DNA from: Synaphobranchus kaupii
Taxonomy: Eukaryota; Chordata; Actinopteri; Anguilliformes; Synaphobranchidae
Direction of reading: 5' to 3'
Assembly (NCBI GenBank): GCA_029718625.1
Contig: CM056376.1
Coordinates: 90,029,675 to 90,093,674 of the forward strand
DNA length: 64,000 nt
Positions 25,699 through 35,784 of the stretch are shown here, piece after piece. Every line of letters begins with the position of its first letter. Position 1 is the first letter of the stretch. The translations under genes and the position numbers were made by a program. Under the pieces are notes generated by a model. That model did no database searches, was not told the origin of the DNA, and worked only from the letters and a program-made list of their open reading frames with translations.

Positions 25699-26496
25699 CA
25701 GCTGGATTTCCTTCATCTCTGTTTGAGTGACAGCTCCTCAGAGCTCTATCTGTCTCTAGTCTCCAGCATCTTTGCGGCCCCTCTTGATTTCCCAGAGGCC
25801 CAACACAGCCACCCCTTTTACCACCGATGAGTTCCTCTTTTCCCAAACGCCACACACTTTTTCACACACACCAGTGCAAATGCTTACATAAATATTAAAT
25901 ATTAATATGATATAAGCATTGAAGGCAACATTTCAGTGTATCTGATGTGTTTGAAAATAGTTTCTTCATGAAAGGTTTTTCTTCCTTTTGCCTGCAGCCA
26001 GTAGTTGTTTTTTTTAAAAATATCTTATCTAACTGATCATTTTCCTCATACGTCTTTAATAAGGAAGCAAATTAATAAACATGTATAACATCTAAGAGGC
26101 AGTCTTTCTCAGTTTTACTAAAGGTACAATATGTCCAAAATGAGGTAGAAATATATAATTTTCTTAATCCTAATTTGATTTACTTAAACTGTATTGCTAT
26201 CCATTGTATTGCTATGAAAATGAGGATGGCTTGGCCACGACTCCTTGTTCAGCATATATAAAACTGTTATTTTTTGTTATATAACCAGGTGGGGTGGGGT
26301 CAATAGTTGCATCATTTCACCTCATACAAAATTAAAATAAGAAAACAAAATAACTGCACAAGGTCAACCCTAAAGAAAGTGTTGCAAACCGTGAAAAAAG
26401 TGTTCCTGTGTGCATGTGTTATTGTCTCTGAAAATGGTGTGATTCCCTTGGGCCCTCTCTGTTATTGATTGTGTTAACTGAGCGGATTGCTCTTGA

Positions 26497-26520
26497 GTGC
26501 TGTGTGTGTGTGTTTGTGCT
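26497..26520 (+). promoter_or_regulatory. GU-rich tract before alternative exon A
   Basis: The pre-mRNA would carry GUGCUGUGUGUGUGUGUUUG about 20 nt upstream of exon A, where a pyrimidine tract normally sits. GU repeats bind CELF-family proteins and TDP-43, which regulate splicing. The regulatory role is an inference from position and content. Confidence 0.4.
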
Positions 26521-26539
26521 GTTTTCTCTGAACCGTCAG

Positions 26540-26602
26540 ATCCACATAGATATCCCCCGTATGAGTCTGGAGTGTTTAATACTGCAGCCCAGATTGACGG
26601 AG
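26540..26602 (+). CDS. tbc1d22b: tbc1d22b alternative exon A (TBC1D22A-type arginine-finger exon)
   Basis: A 63-nt, 21-codon, phase 0-0 exon between CCGTCAG and a strong donor GAG|GTAAGA. It encodes IHIDIPR, the IxxDxxR motif whose R is the catalytic arginine finger of TBC Rab-GAPs, followed by MSLECLILQPRLTE. The second part matches the TBC1D22A version I recall (MSPEALILQPKVTE) at 10 of 14 positions, and differs from exon B 714 bp downstream. The rest of the gene is TBC1D22B-like. The acceptor looks weaker than that of exon B: its tract is GU-rich and interrupted by GAACCG. No stop, frameshift or broken splice site is present, so it does not look like a dead exon. Use together with exon B would stay in frame but duplicate the motif, so mutually exclusive use is the likely mode. 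Confidence 0.9.
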
Positions 26603-27316
26603 GTAAGAGCGGCCGGGCTGCAGGGGGCGCCGCCGCCCCGCCCGTCGGCAGCATGCCTTCAGCTCGTCCGCCAAAGGTCCCGTCTGTCTGTCCGTCCGCC
26701 CGCCTGTCCCGGTCTGTCATGGGCCCGAATGTTGAACTGGGTGTTGGGGTCTCTTCCAGCTTCACCTGCTGTAATACGAAAGCTCGGCCAGTACAATCGG
26801 CTCCTATACTTAATAAGAGGGAGTATTGAAACGGCACGTCGTACTGGATGTGCTCATGTCCATCTTTTCCTTTTCTTATACAAACATCAAGTCTTTTATA
26901 AGTTTTTCATTTTTCACATTAATATTTGTCCGTAGTTTATTATTGTGGAAATTGGCTCGCTGGGAAAAAATGTATTGACTTCAGTAGTGAAAACGAGCTG
27001 TTTGTACTGGGGCTGACCATATCGCTGCGCTGGCGAACAGCAGCCCACGCATTAGAGCCTCTCTTTGACGCCGCCGTGGCTGGGGCCCGGCCGGCGGTCA
27101 CGGCGCGTGTTCGACAGGGAGCCCGCGTCGCAGGTGAAGCCCCCACTTGACCCCTCCACCCAGTCCAGCGCGATAAGGGAGCTCTGCCTCGTGGCCCGGG
27201 CCGGGGTTTCGTGGAAACCCGGGGCCTGTTTGTGCTAACCGGCGGTGCTCTCTCTAACGGCTGATCCAAACCCAGGATAACCCGCCTGTGCTCCTCTTTG
27301 TGTTCTCTCCCTGCAG
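26603..27316 (+). other. 714-bp intron between the two alternative exons
   Basis: The intron is far longer than the roughly 60 nt needed for splicing, so steric hindrance cannot by itself prevent joining of exons A and B. A GC-rich hairpin-capable run (GGGGCGCCGCCGCCCC near 26625) lies just after the exon A donor. No other feature is seen. Confidence 0.8.
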
Positions 27317-27382
27317 ATTCACATTGACATTCCGAGAACTAATCCTCTTATTCCTCTCTTTCAACAAGCTTCTGTGCAAGAG
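27317..27382 (+). CDS. tbc1d22b: tbc1d22b alternative exon B (TBC1D22B-type arginine-finger exon)
   Basis: A 66-nt, 22-codon, phase 0-0 exon. The acceptor is strong (CTCCTCTTTGTGTTCTCTCC then CTGCAG) and the donor is GAG|GTGAGA. It encodes IHIDIPR, carrying the TBC arginine finger, then [15 protein letters not shown]. That tail matches the TBC1D22B sequence I recall ([15 protein letters not shown]) at 13 of 15 positions. Its first seven residues equal those of exon A at 26540, with third-base changes at the DNA level (ATT CAC ATT GAC versus ATC CAC ATA GAT). The silent differences show that the two exons diverged long ago and are not a recent copy or an assembly duplicate. A long CA repeat begins 13 nt after its end. 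Confidence 0.95.
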
Positions 27383-27395
27383 GTGAGACTACCAC

Positions 27396-27404
27396 CCACA
27401 CACG

Positions 27405-27435
<31 letters not shown>

Positions 27436-27446
27436 ACACACGCATG

Positions 27447-27524
<78 letters not shown>
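27396..27524 (+). repeat. (CA)n microsatellite just after exon B
   Basis: About 129 bp of CA repeats with some CG and GCACG variants, starting 13 nt past the exon B end on the sense strand. CA repeats in pre-mRNA are established binding sites for hnRNP L, which alters use of nearby exons. A role here is inferred. Confidence 0.95.
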
Positions 27525-27526
<2 letters not shown>

Positions 27527-28888
27527 CACTCATTTAATCTATTATGTTGAAAGAGCTACATATTACAACAGTCACAAACCCCGTTCTGCTATGCTAGGCT
27601 GCTACCCATGTTGTATAGACGCCAGGGAAACGAGAAGCCACAAGTACGACTACAGAGAACCTGATCGATAGAAACGGTGCATTTGTGTGTTATTGGTATG
27701 AAAACAATGCACAGTACAATTTTCTGGCGGTAACAAATCTGTTATTATTGAATTTATTTTTTTTCTCCCAAGAGTACCAATCGATAAGTCTGTCCAATCT
27801 GCGCCCAAATAAGTCACGCACATCCGCGTATAGGCGCTGCGAGATCAGGTCAGGTCGAGCGAACGCTAATTGGGAAGCAGGGCTCTAAAGAACCGGAGGC
27901 CCGTTCCGCGCACCTCGGCAAACCCTGCCTCTCTCTCTCTCTCTCTCTCTCTCCCCGACGCACGGACAAGCGCCCCCTTAATTAAGGAGCGCGTTACAGG
28001 TGGGGAGGCAGAAAGGTGCGCCGCCCCTCTCCTCCGGTTCACCTGCGCGGCAGCCTCTCTGCCTGCCCTCTGTGTCAGGCAGCCCCCGCAGTCTTTTCCC
28101 AGCCCTGAGGGCTGCTGGGTCTAACTGCGGAGCTACAGGCCACACGGATACCTGCTAAAAAAAATCAATACAGAATTTAAGACAGCCCCCCCCCCCCCCC
28201 CCCCGTTTTAGAGACACAAAACCTCTTCAGGTGCATTTCAGCTTGTGCAAGTCACGACCCATCGCGGCAACACAGTCTCTATTTCTGATACGTGTTATTT
28301 TTCCAAGGTGTTACTGTGGATTTTAAACATGCTTTCTCTCACATAACAGAACTACAGTAAACCAAGTGATTATATAGATGTCATGGTACTACACTATTTG
28401 TGTTCCTTGACTGTACTGAAGGCGCTCGCCTGCATTCAATGGAACATATGTCGAGCCGTGTGCCGAGTGGTCATACGCTACAGGTTGTGTTGCACTTGGT
28501 AATCTGCCATTATTTCCTGCGCTTTATGTTCTGTCGCTCTTTTAGTTGCCATGGATACGGACATATAGCAAAGCCATGGACGCGTATACAGCAATGGTAA
28601 TACATAGCACATGTCAGTATAGGAGCTATGCATTGAATCAAGACGCAGTGAAGAAAGCGTTGAGGTCTGATAGCATATTATTAAAAGGCATCAGACCCAG
28701 TGCTGACACACATGTAAAGACGTTTATGGCATGGTATAGACATGAAAACCAAATGAAACGAAACAAACAAAGAACAGCAATCGTTAAAATATTAACGATT
28801 GGCTATTATGATTAATGTTTAATTAATGTGGGCGTTGGACATTTATTAAACCAGCGGTGCCCTATCATGTGCCGTGGAGGGCCGAGAG

Positions 28889-29016
28889 TATGCAAGTTTG
28901 AATTCCAACCAATCACTACACCTGCTGATTTCACTAACACACCTTCAACCAGAGAGGAAGGAGCCAATTAGTGAAATCAGCAGGGGTAGTGATTGGTTGG
29001 AATGAAAACCTGCATA
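28889..29016. mobile_element. Foldback MITE-like element
   Basis: A left arm at 28889-28936 (TATGCAAGTTTGAATTCCAA ... TTTCACTAA) is the imperfect inverse of the right arm at 28968-29016 (TTAGTGAAATCAG ... TTGGAATGAAAACCTGCATA). The TTGGTTGGAATGAAAACCTG phrase is, from memory, typical of hAT-type non-autonomous elements in fishes. Outer ends may extend to about 28850. Confidence 0.75.
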
Positions 29017-29118
29017 CTTTATTGGGCAGTGAGATGGTGGAGACCCTTTCAATTGAAGCCCTCTCTCCCTGGACCACATTATGCATCATACTGTATTCTG
29101 GGAAATGAGAGAAAATCC

Positions 29119-29160
29119 AGTATGTTGGCCTTCAGTATGTTGGCCTTCAGTATATTGGCA
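29119..29160. repeat. 15-bp tandem repeat, 2.7 copies
   Basis: CAGTATGTTGGCCTT occurs twice in perfect tandem, then a partial third copy CAGTATATTGGC. Confidence 0.9.
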
Positions 29161-29739
29161 TTTATGGTGGTGATTTCCCCCCCTATCGTCTCCAGTGCTA
29201 AGGAGCTGAGAGCTCTGTGAAATAGATGAGCATCTTCTTCCATCTTCCATCGTGTGTGCTACTAAATGTTTCACGACGCTGCTAGCGCTGGTGCTACCAC
29301 CAAAACAGATTAGCCCACATCTCTACCAGATCTGCTAAACAGACGGTGATAATGGGTAACTTGAAACACCCCTGCTGCCCTCCCTGGTTGTAGCTTGTGA
29401 TCCGATGTGTCAAGCATGATCTTCCAGACTCTCTGCATCTGTAGCGCCCTCTCCGATCACGCAGTCTCTCGTAGAGTTCACCAACCGCCCTTTAGGTATG
29501 ACAACATGCATGCAAACTGAGGACCGCCGAAGCTCCTTCAAAGTGTTGGAATGAAAGGGTTTCAGTGACTGATGTGTGTAAGATATGGTCAGTCAGGCTG
29601 AGGCTGTAGAGGGCCTGAGGCTCTACTGGCGAAACTCCAGGCTGACTTGATCCAGTATTGCCATTTGTACAGCTAAACCCATAGCGAGAACTTTCTGTCC
29701 CAGGAGCGGAAACAAACCGCATTCCAAAGGCGAAACCAT

Positions 29740-30443
29740 TCACCGTGATGTAGCATTCGCTGAGTCACAGAACCATAGCATATTTGCCGAGAGATAGACC
29801 CATAGCAAATTCCCTCTGAGCTACAACTGTAACATATTTGCTGTAAGACCTGAAAGAAGTCCACTGAGAGAAAGAACACATTGAGAAGCACATTTGCTGA
29901 GAAATAGACCCATAATTAAGGCTCCAAGCAGGACAGTTGCTGGAAGCTATTCTTTTTGTTAGGATTCTTATTTTTCTTTCCTTTTCTGTTTGCATTCAAA
30001 TACATTTTTTCTGGCCAGGCTTTAGGTGGCAGTTTAGGTGCCCTTATTCTACACAGAACTGAACAGATTCCCAACCTGGCGCAATTGTGTACATAACAAA
30101 ATTGTGATATTCATGAGCCCGGTCCCATGCCCCAATTGACTAAGAAAGTTACAAAATTTGCTACGTAGGTCCATCTTCTTGTGAGCAAATTTACCTCAAA
30201 GTTCACCATTTGCGATTTTCTGCCATTTTTTATGTTTTGACTGTTTTGCACTAAATTTGGTTTGGTGCATGTATGTACCTACCTCTGTATTAGGTATTAC
30301 ATCTCTTTGGCTGTACAAAGAGTGGCTAAATGATGAGCCAATGAATTTTTGAGTGGCTCTGGTGTATCATAAAAATATCATGTGGTTTGTCATAAAAGGG
30401 TATATAAATCCTTGAGGGCCTGACTTGAAGTAATTACATTTAG

Positions 30444-30474
<31 letters not shown>

Positions 30475-30725
30475 ACTCTTATTAAACCTTCAGCTTTATG
30501 GTATGGCCCAATCAAAACACATGGTGGTGTTATACAGCTCCATATTTAAAGAAAATGTTCAATAAAATCTAAAATATTTAGCATTTTAGGCATTTAGCAG
30601 ACACTCTTATCCACAACTGCTTACACGACTTCAGACGTATAACAAATTCACCATGAGGCAGACCCAAACACACTCACTGGAAATAGGCCCATAGAACATT
30701 CACTGTGATTCAGACCCATAAAACA
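29740..30725. repeat. Two blocks of one degenerate minisatellite
   Basis: Phrases such as GAGATAGACCCATAGCA and CATATTTGCTG recur at about 25-27 bp spacing in 29740-29920. Related phrases (ATAGGCCCATAGAACATTCA, TTCAGACCCATAAAACAC) reappear at 30645-30725. About 700 bp of unrelated sequence separates the blocks. Confidence 0.5.
30583..30632 (-). mobile_element. Reverse SINE/LINE tail
   Basis: GGCATTTAGCAGACACTCTT followed by ATCCACAACTGCTTAC is the reverse complement of the tail type seen at 18841, with changes. Confidence 0.6.
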
Positions 30726-32653
30726 CGGCTCTTTTCCACGCGTCCACGGCTGTCACATTGCATGCTCTTGCTTTTGCAGCAGTCCACTCACTAACGGTTC
30801 AGGAGACCCGCATGACCGTCCCCTCAGCCCCCCTCTCAGCTCGCACCCTTCTTTATACGTGCTCTTCCTCAGCATGGGTCGCACATACTCACCCGTAACG
30901 CAAAGCTAAAGGATTGGGATAATGAAAACCCTTGATCTGCGGTTTAGCTGACCACTGTATGTCTAGTGCTGTTATATGTGAATGATACGTCCGTACAGGA
31001 TTTTAAAGGAAGCAAAGAGGACAAGCATATAAAATGGTCTGCTAAGTGTTTCCCAGCCCTGCTCCGGGAGAGTCCCCTGGGAAGGCTTGTTTTCCTTGCA
31101 GCCGAGCTCCTAATTAAGAAAGCATAAAGCCAGTCAGTATTACCAGCTAATTTGGCACAAACGAGCGAAAAATAGGCCTTCGCTTACATCTTTCCTTATA
31201 GCTCCTCGACATGTTTCTCTCGCGCAAGGCGCGACATTCGAGGGTCGCTGGTTTCCATATCAGTACTTTAAGTTAGCAGCTCAACCTAGCCAAGCCGATC
31301 AAGATTTTGCCCTGACCGTTCGGAATTGGCGCACTGAGCAAACGCGGAGATAAAAGCGACAGTTCCGCCATTGCCGGTTCTCCAGCTTCTCCGGTACGTT
31401 TCAGCGAGCCATTGATTTCTGACGCCTGGTTTAGTGTCTAATTTCCCTTCCCTGATGGGGTGGCAGTGAGGGGATCCCGGCTCGTGAATTCCAGGGGGTT
31501 TACTGGTGGGAGAGTGACAGTAGCATCCTCCCCTGCCCCACTGTAGGAAATAACGCTGCTGATCGTGGCCAATGGTGATGCCATAAATATTGGCTCCTAT
31601 TTTAATAATAATAATAATAATAATTAATAATAATAATGCAGTTAGCCAGGCTGTATGATGAATCTGCTGGCATTTTGTACATTTTGAGAAATGCGTTTTT
31701 TTTATAGATGACCGAAACATGACACGCAATGCGCTCTGCGAGTTATATACCATCAGCCCGTTTGTCAAAAGCGGTTTAAAAAAAAAAAATGTAAATCCAT
31801 TTCCGCGCTTGATTTAAGTTCAACTTCAAGCCTCTTTTAATTCAAGTGAGCTGACAGCAGGGTGAAACATTAAAACCCTTGTAGACATTGCCTTTAATGA
31901 AGATGGAAGTGTTTGCCTTGGTAGAAAAGATGAAGAGGATTGGGGGGGAGAAAAAAAGTTGAAGTCAAGCAAAGTCCTTGATACGGCGGCGGCGGAAAGA
32001 CGGGCAAAAAGCGCGGTTGAAAAATTGATAGTGAAGCGTGTGATTTATTTTATCCTCAGTTGTGCGCGCCTTGATCAAGTAACAGAAGATGGTTTACCTT
32101 GACCTAAATCTATAAATACTGTATCCTAACCGGGATGCACTGCCTCTCCTTACGGCTCGCCACCCAAATATGCAGCAGCTAATCATCCCCCTCCTTAATC
32201 TTACCTCTGTCGTATCGTTTTACCCGTCAGACTAATAAACCCCTGGATGCTCTTGAACACGATTGATCGAAATAGTTTTTCTTTTGTGAGGGTGCGATAT
32301 GGTGGGGTGGGGGGGGGTCTTTGCTGCTCTGAATTATGTATGAATAATTGGTGGTGTGAATAATTTCTGAATTTCTACATATAAAATATAACTGCATATG
32401 TATATACATTAAGTATTTATAATTACATATTTTTGCAGTTATATGCATATTATGCAGTTATATTTTTTTTCAGTCTGTATAGACGTACAGTGTGTAGATT
32501 AATATATTGTAGTAATATAGTGTCATGTTAATGGTGTTTTTTGCTGCATGTGGAGGGTCTAAAGGAACACATCTGTGGAGGGGTATGAGAGGAATAAAAC
32601 TGTTTTTTTTACATGCAGATTTGTTACATAACCCTTTATTTTCCCTAATTCAG

Positions 32654-32768
32654 ATCTTTGAGAGAATCCTTTTCATATGGGCCATCCGCCACCCGGCCAG
32701 TGGGTATGTGCAGGGCATCAATGACCTCGTCACTCCCTTCTTCGTCGTTTACGTCTTCGAGTACATCG
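32654..32768 (+). CDS. tbc1d22b: tbc1d22b exon: IFERILF...GYVQGIND (glutamine finger)
   Basis: The exon begins after TAATTCAG and encodes IFERILFIWAIRHPASG, then YVQGINDLVTPFFVVYVFEY and I, plus one base G of a split codon (115 nt, phase 0 to 1). The donor is GTAAGT. YVQG is the YxQ motif C of TBC domains, whose glutamine acts with the arginine finger to speed GTP hydrolysis by the Rab substrate. The region up to FFVV is nearly identical to both TBC1D22 paralogues, so either alternative exon joins to it equally. VYVFEYI differs from the human forms I recall (FLSEYV, FICEYI). The preceding intron ends with a normal T-rich tract. Confidence 0.98.
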
Positions 32769-33112
32769 GTAAGTGTCTTTTCTTAGTACTGTGTATGTGT
32801 GCGCGTGTGTGTGTGTGCGTGTTTTGCGTGGGGAATCACAGCCCCGTTCCCCTGCTGAGACCAGAAGTGCCCCCGAGAGTGTGTTTGCACTCTCCAATCC
32901 AGCTGACAAACTGCGACGGTGGCTTTAATTGGCCCTCTGCTAAGGAAACGACGCACAGTCCTGCTGAAAGACAACACTGTCTCTTCCCTTCTGCTGCTAC
33001 ATGCATCTCCCAGGCCCCACAAGAGTTTGGGTCCCTGCGGAAGCATCGCCTCCGGCAGTCAGGCGAGTCCCCCACACCCCAACAGGTGGGAGTCCTGCAT
33101 AAAAGCAGCTCA

Positions 33113-33275
33113 GAGCTGGGTGGTTGGGGAAATTAGCCTATAAACGTTAGGTTGCAGGTTCAAATCCCAGCCCGGGACAGTGCCGCTGCACCTGTTAGCG
33201 AGGTCCGTGCTTATTGGAATTGCCTCAATTACTGTGCAGCTGCCTCCATGAATAATGTAGTTTCTAATCTGCGTG
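33113..33275 (+). mobile_element. tRNA-derived SINE, degenerate
   Basis: A TGGTTGGGGA A-box-like segment (33121) and a GGTTCAAATCC B box (33158-33168) have tRNA promoter spacing. They are followed by a body with AGCGAGGTCCGTGCTTATTG and GAATTGCCTCAATTACTG, matching the body of the copy at 59431. Confidence 0.7.
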
Positions 33276-35059
33276 GGATCCAGTATGTCTCTACAATAAG
33301 TTGAGAACACGCGTAATGTGCCTATGGTGGGTTGAGATGGCTCCAGGGGTGTATGCCATCACCTTAGCCGTGACAATTTGTGCCATTGAACGGGCGTGGC
33401 GTGGTACCCCTCGTTTCCTCGAGCTCGTACACTTTCATTCTCAAAAGCTTCCAGCTCTTTGTATTCCTGTGTTTACCATATATGCTCAATGAGTATTTGA
33501 AGGTCTCTTTATGCAAATGTCATAACGCGATGTTTTGATGTTCGTCCTTTTTCTTGCTCAACGGGAGATCTCTGCTTTCATGTGCTGCGGCATAGTTAAT
33601 TGCCCGTGGGAACGTGCGCCGAGTAGCCAGCGCCGAACCGCGTCACTTTCCTCTGCCGCGATGAAGACGCGGCTTTTGGCAATGGTCGAGTTCTCCTCGG
33701 GGAGAGAGCGAAAACTTTGTTGAGGAGGCCTGCCGTCCGTGCTCTCCGCCGGAGCTCTCTCGGTTCAATCTCTCACCCAGCCCCTTGCCATTCATTACCC
33801 ACAATTCTGCTGGGTCCAATAAAGAGTGACGTTAGCGAGACAGCTCCTTCAGTCAAACCGGGGCGCGTGGTCCAGCTCTGGGCTGCTGGGGCTCTATTAA
33901 ACCCAGGAAACGGAGCCGGGGCGCCGCCTCGGAGACACGGAGACGCCGACGGAGAGAGAGCAGCCGTCATCCAATCAATTTTCACTAAGAACAGGAAAAA
34001 AATACGGGTCAGGGGTTAAAGCTGGGATGAAGAAATCTGCTGGTTGACAGACAGTTGTCGAGTTTCAAGTTTTATTTCACCCGTTTCGTGGAAAGGTTGA
34101 CTCACAGCCCTGCAGCTGAATACCCGTATCTTGCAACGGCAGTATGTCTGAATTCCGCCGTGCATCTCTAACGGTCACAAGAGTGTGTATGGAGTGATGG
34201 AATATTCTGTTTTTTAAAGCGTTTCTTATTACCAAGGTGCTGCACATAAATTCCTGCAGTTCGTGTCTAGAACTCATTGCTTTGGTTTCTATATTTCCTG
34301 CACATAATAGTCATCCTGAATACTAGCGTGAATACAAGGTATGATATGGCTATATATAAACTGGCCCTGTATTTTATACAGTGTTCTGCATCGTTAAAAT
34401 ATCTTCGCTTTCAGGTACGACAAGGTAATGTATACAGGAACCAGCTGCCACACTGTGTAGATGATGTGGTGCCTCTGACTGCCATAGTGATTTTGCCATC
34501 TTGAGTACCGCAAAATTACGAGACTGGCAAAGAGATCAATCAAGTCCGTTGTGTGCCGGACTGGGTTTGTTGCTGCGTGGACTGTGTTAGAAGGGTTAAT
34601 CACCCCCCAAGCTCCGCCCAACCCACCTCGAACCCTCGTCCCTCTTAACCCTGAGGGACCTCGGGGCCTGGCGCAGTGCCGCACGGGAATCCATCATTAG
34701 GAGGGCGTCGGCCGGCTGTACGTCTCTCACCCAAAGCAATTACCAAGGTGCAAATGAGGCTGTGAGTGACAGCCAGATGATCTGCGTGATGAATGTGATG
34801 AAGCTTTCCAGCGGCGGCCGCCGGCGGCGGCGGCGCCTGATCGGGGAGGCGGAGCGCTGTGCGTCCCACCACCTTCGGAGGTGCCGGGCGGAGTGCGCGT
34901 TTGCACGTGCGTGCGTGCGTGTGCGTGCTTGCCCTCTCATTAGTCTGGGTGTTCAAGAGAAAAAAAAAAAGAAAGAATTTCACGTGTTTTATTTGGTTCA
35001 GCGCACAAGGGAAATGTTTTCCAACCTTAATCAAAGTTCTCAAGTCTTCATATTCTAAA

Positions 35060-35740
35060 AAAAAATAATTTCTTCTTTTAATGCAATGGCATTATTGATC
35101 CATATATTTTCTCGATTTTGGTTTTATCCAGTTTGGCTTTATTTTGTTTTCGGCTATTTGTTTATTATTTTGTACATAAGAATAATCACATGGATTAGTG
35201 AAAATGATTTTTTCTTAAATTAAACACTCCAGTGAGGAATTTAACTGATGTGGAGGTTTTTTTTTTTAATGCATAGGAAAGATTAAACAAATGTGTGTAG
35301 CAAAAACTGCACTCCGAAATTATAATCACCTCCACAACAAGTCCCTCACAGTCACCGTTGTACATAAAAACTAATTAAAGTGCTTAAAAATTTTTTTGTT
35401 TGTTTTTTTTTCTTCCCGTCATGCGTGTCATTTGGATTTCTGACACAATTATAATTGATTCAATTGTCCTGGCGATTGTTACAGAAGGAATAAATGAAAT
35501 TATAATAACTCTGGGAGAACAAAAGGTGTAATGGAAGTAGCTTGGACTTTCTCCATCTGGAATATATTAGTTAAGGAAAGATGAATAAAGAAATGAATGT
35601 GTGGAAGAATTAGACAGAGTGCTGCGGAAAATGGATTAGGAGTGAGTCACACTTAAGTAACGTGATTAGGGGCGGGGATAGAATATTGACAGTATTAAAA
35701 CCTGCTTGTGTTGGCCAACCCCCAGGGCTTTCCTCAGATG
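35060..35740. other. Candidate conserved non-coding segment
   Basis: About 650 bp of AT-rich, repeat-poor sequence with many TAAT-type homeodomain core sites (e.g. ACAATTATAATTGATTCAAT around 35446). The style is that of vertebrate conserved non-coding DNA, but conservation cannot be judged from one sequence. Confidence 0.25.
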
Positions 35741-35751
35741 TTACCATGGTT

Positions 35752-35784
<33 letters not shown>

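Larger units (their letters stand above)
23416..26539 (+). other. Intron, 3.1 kb
   Basis: It holds a compound GT/GA microsatellite (23673-23984), a pyrimidine-rich minisatellite (25036-25698), and AT-rich sequence (25870-26400) in which I see no feature. A GT-rich tract (26497-26520) sits just before the next exon. The long reading frames across 24830-25855 on both strands are artefacts of the CT repeat. Confidence 0.8.
27383..32653 (+). other. Intron, 5.3 kb
   Basis: It contains a CA microsatellite (27396-27524), a CT repeat (27928-27953), a C run (28186-28204), a foldback MITE (28889-29016), a 15-bp tandem repeat (29119-29160), interrupted degenerate minisatellite blocks (29740-29920 and 30645-30725), a TA repeat (30444-30471), a reverse SINE/LINE tail (30583-30632) and AAT repeats (31603-31637). 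The 160-codon minus-strand frame at 31286-31768 is not supported as a gene. Confidence 0.8.

Noticed and set aside
24830..25855. Long frames on both strands (up to 298 codons) rich in Ser/Leu/Pro or Arg/Glu/Gly
   Set aside because: They are translations of a C/T minisatellite; open frames occur in several frames at once because the repeat lacks stops.
26540..26602. Exon A as an assembly duplicate or dead copy of exon B
   Set aside because: The shared IHIDIPR residues use different codons, the following residues match the TBC1D22A type, and both splice sites are intact.
31286..31768. 160-codon minus-strand frame with a polyisoleucine stretch
   Set aside because: The isoleucines come from the AAT repeat at 31603-31637 and the rest has no recognisable domain.
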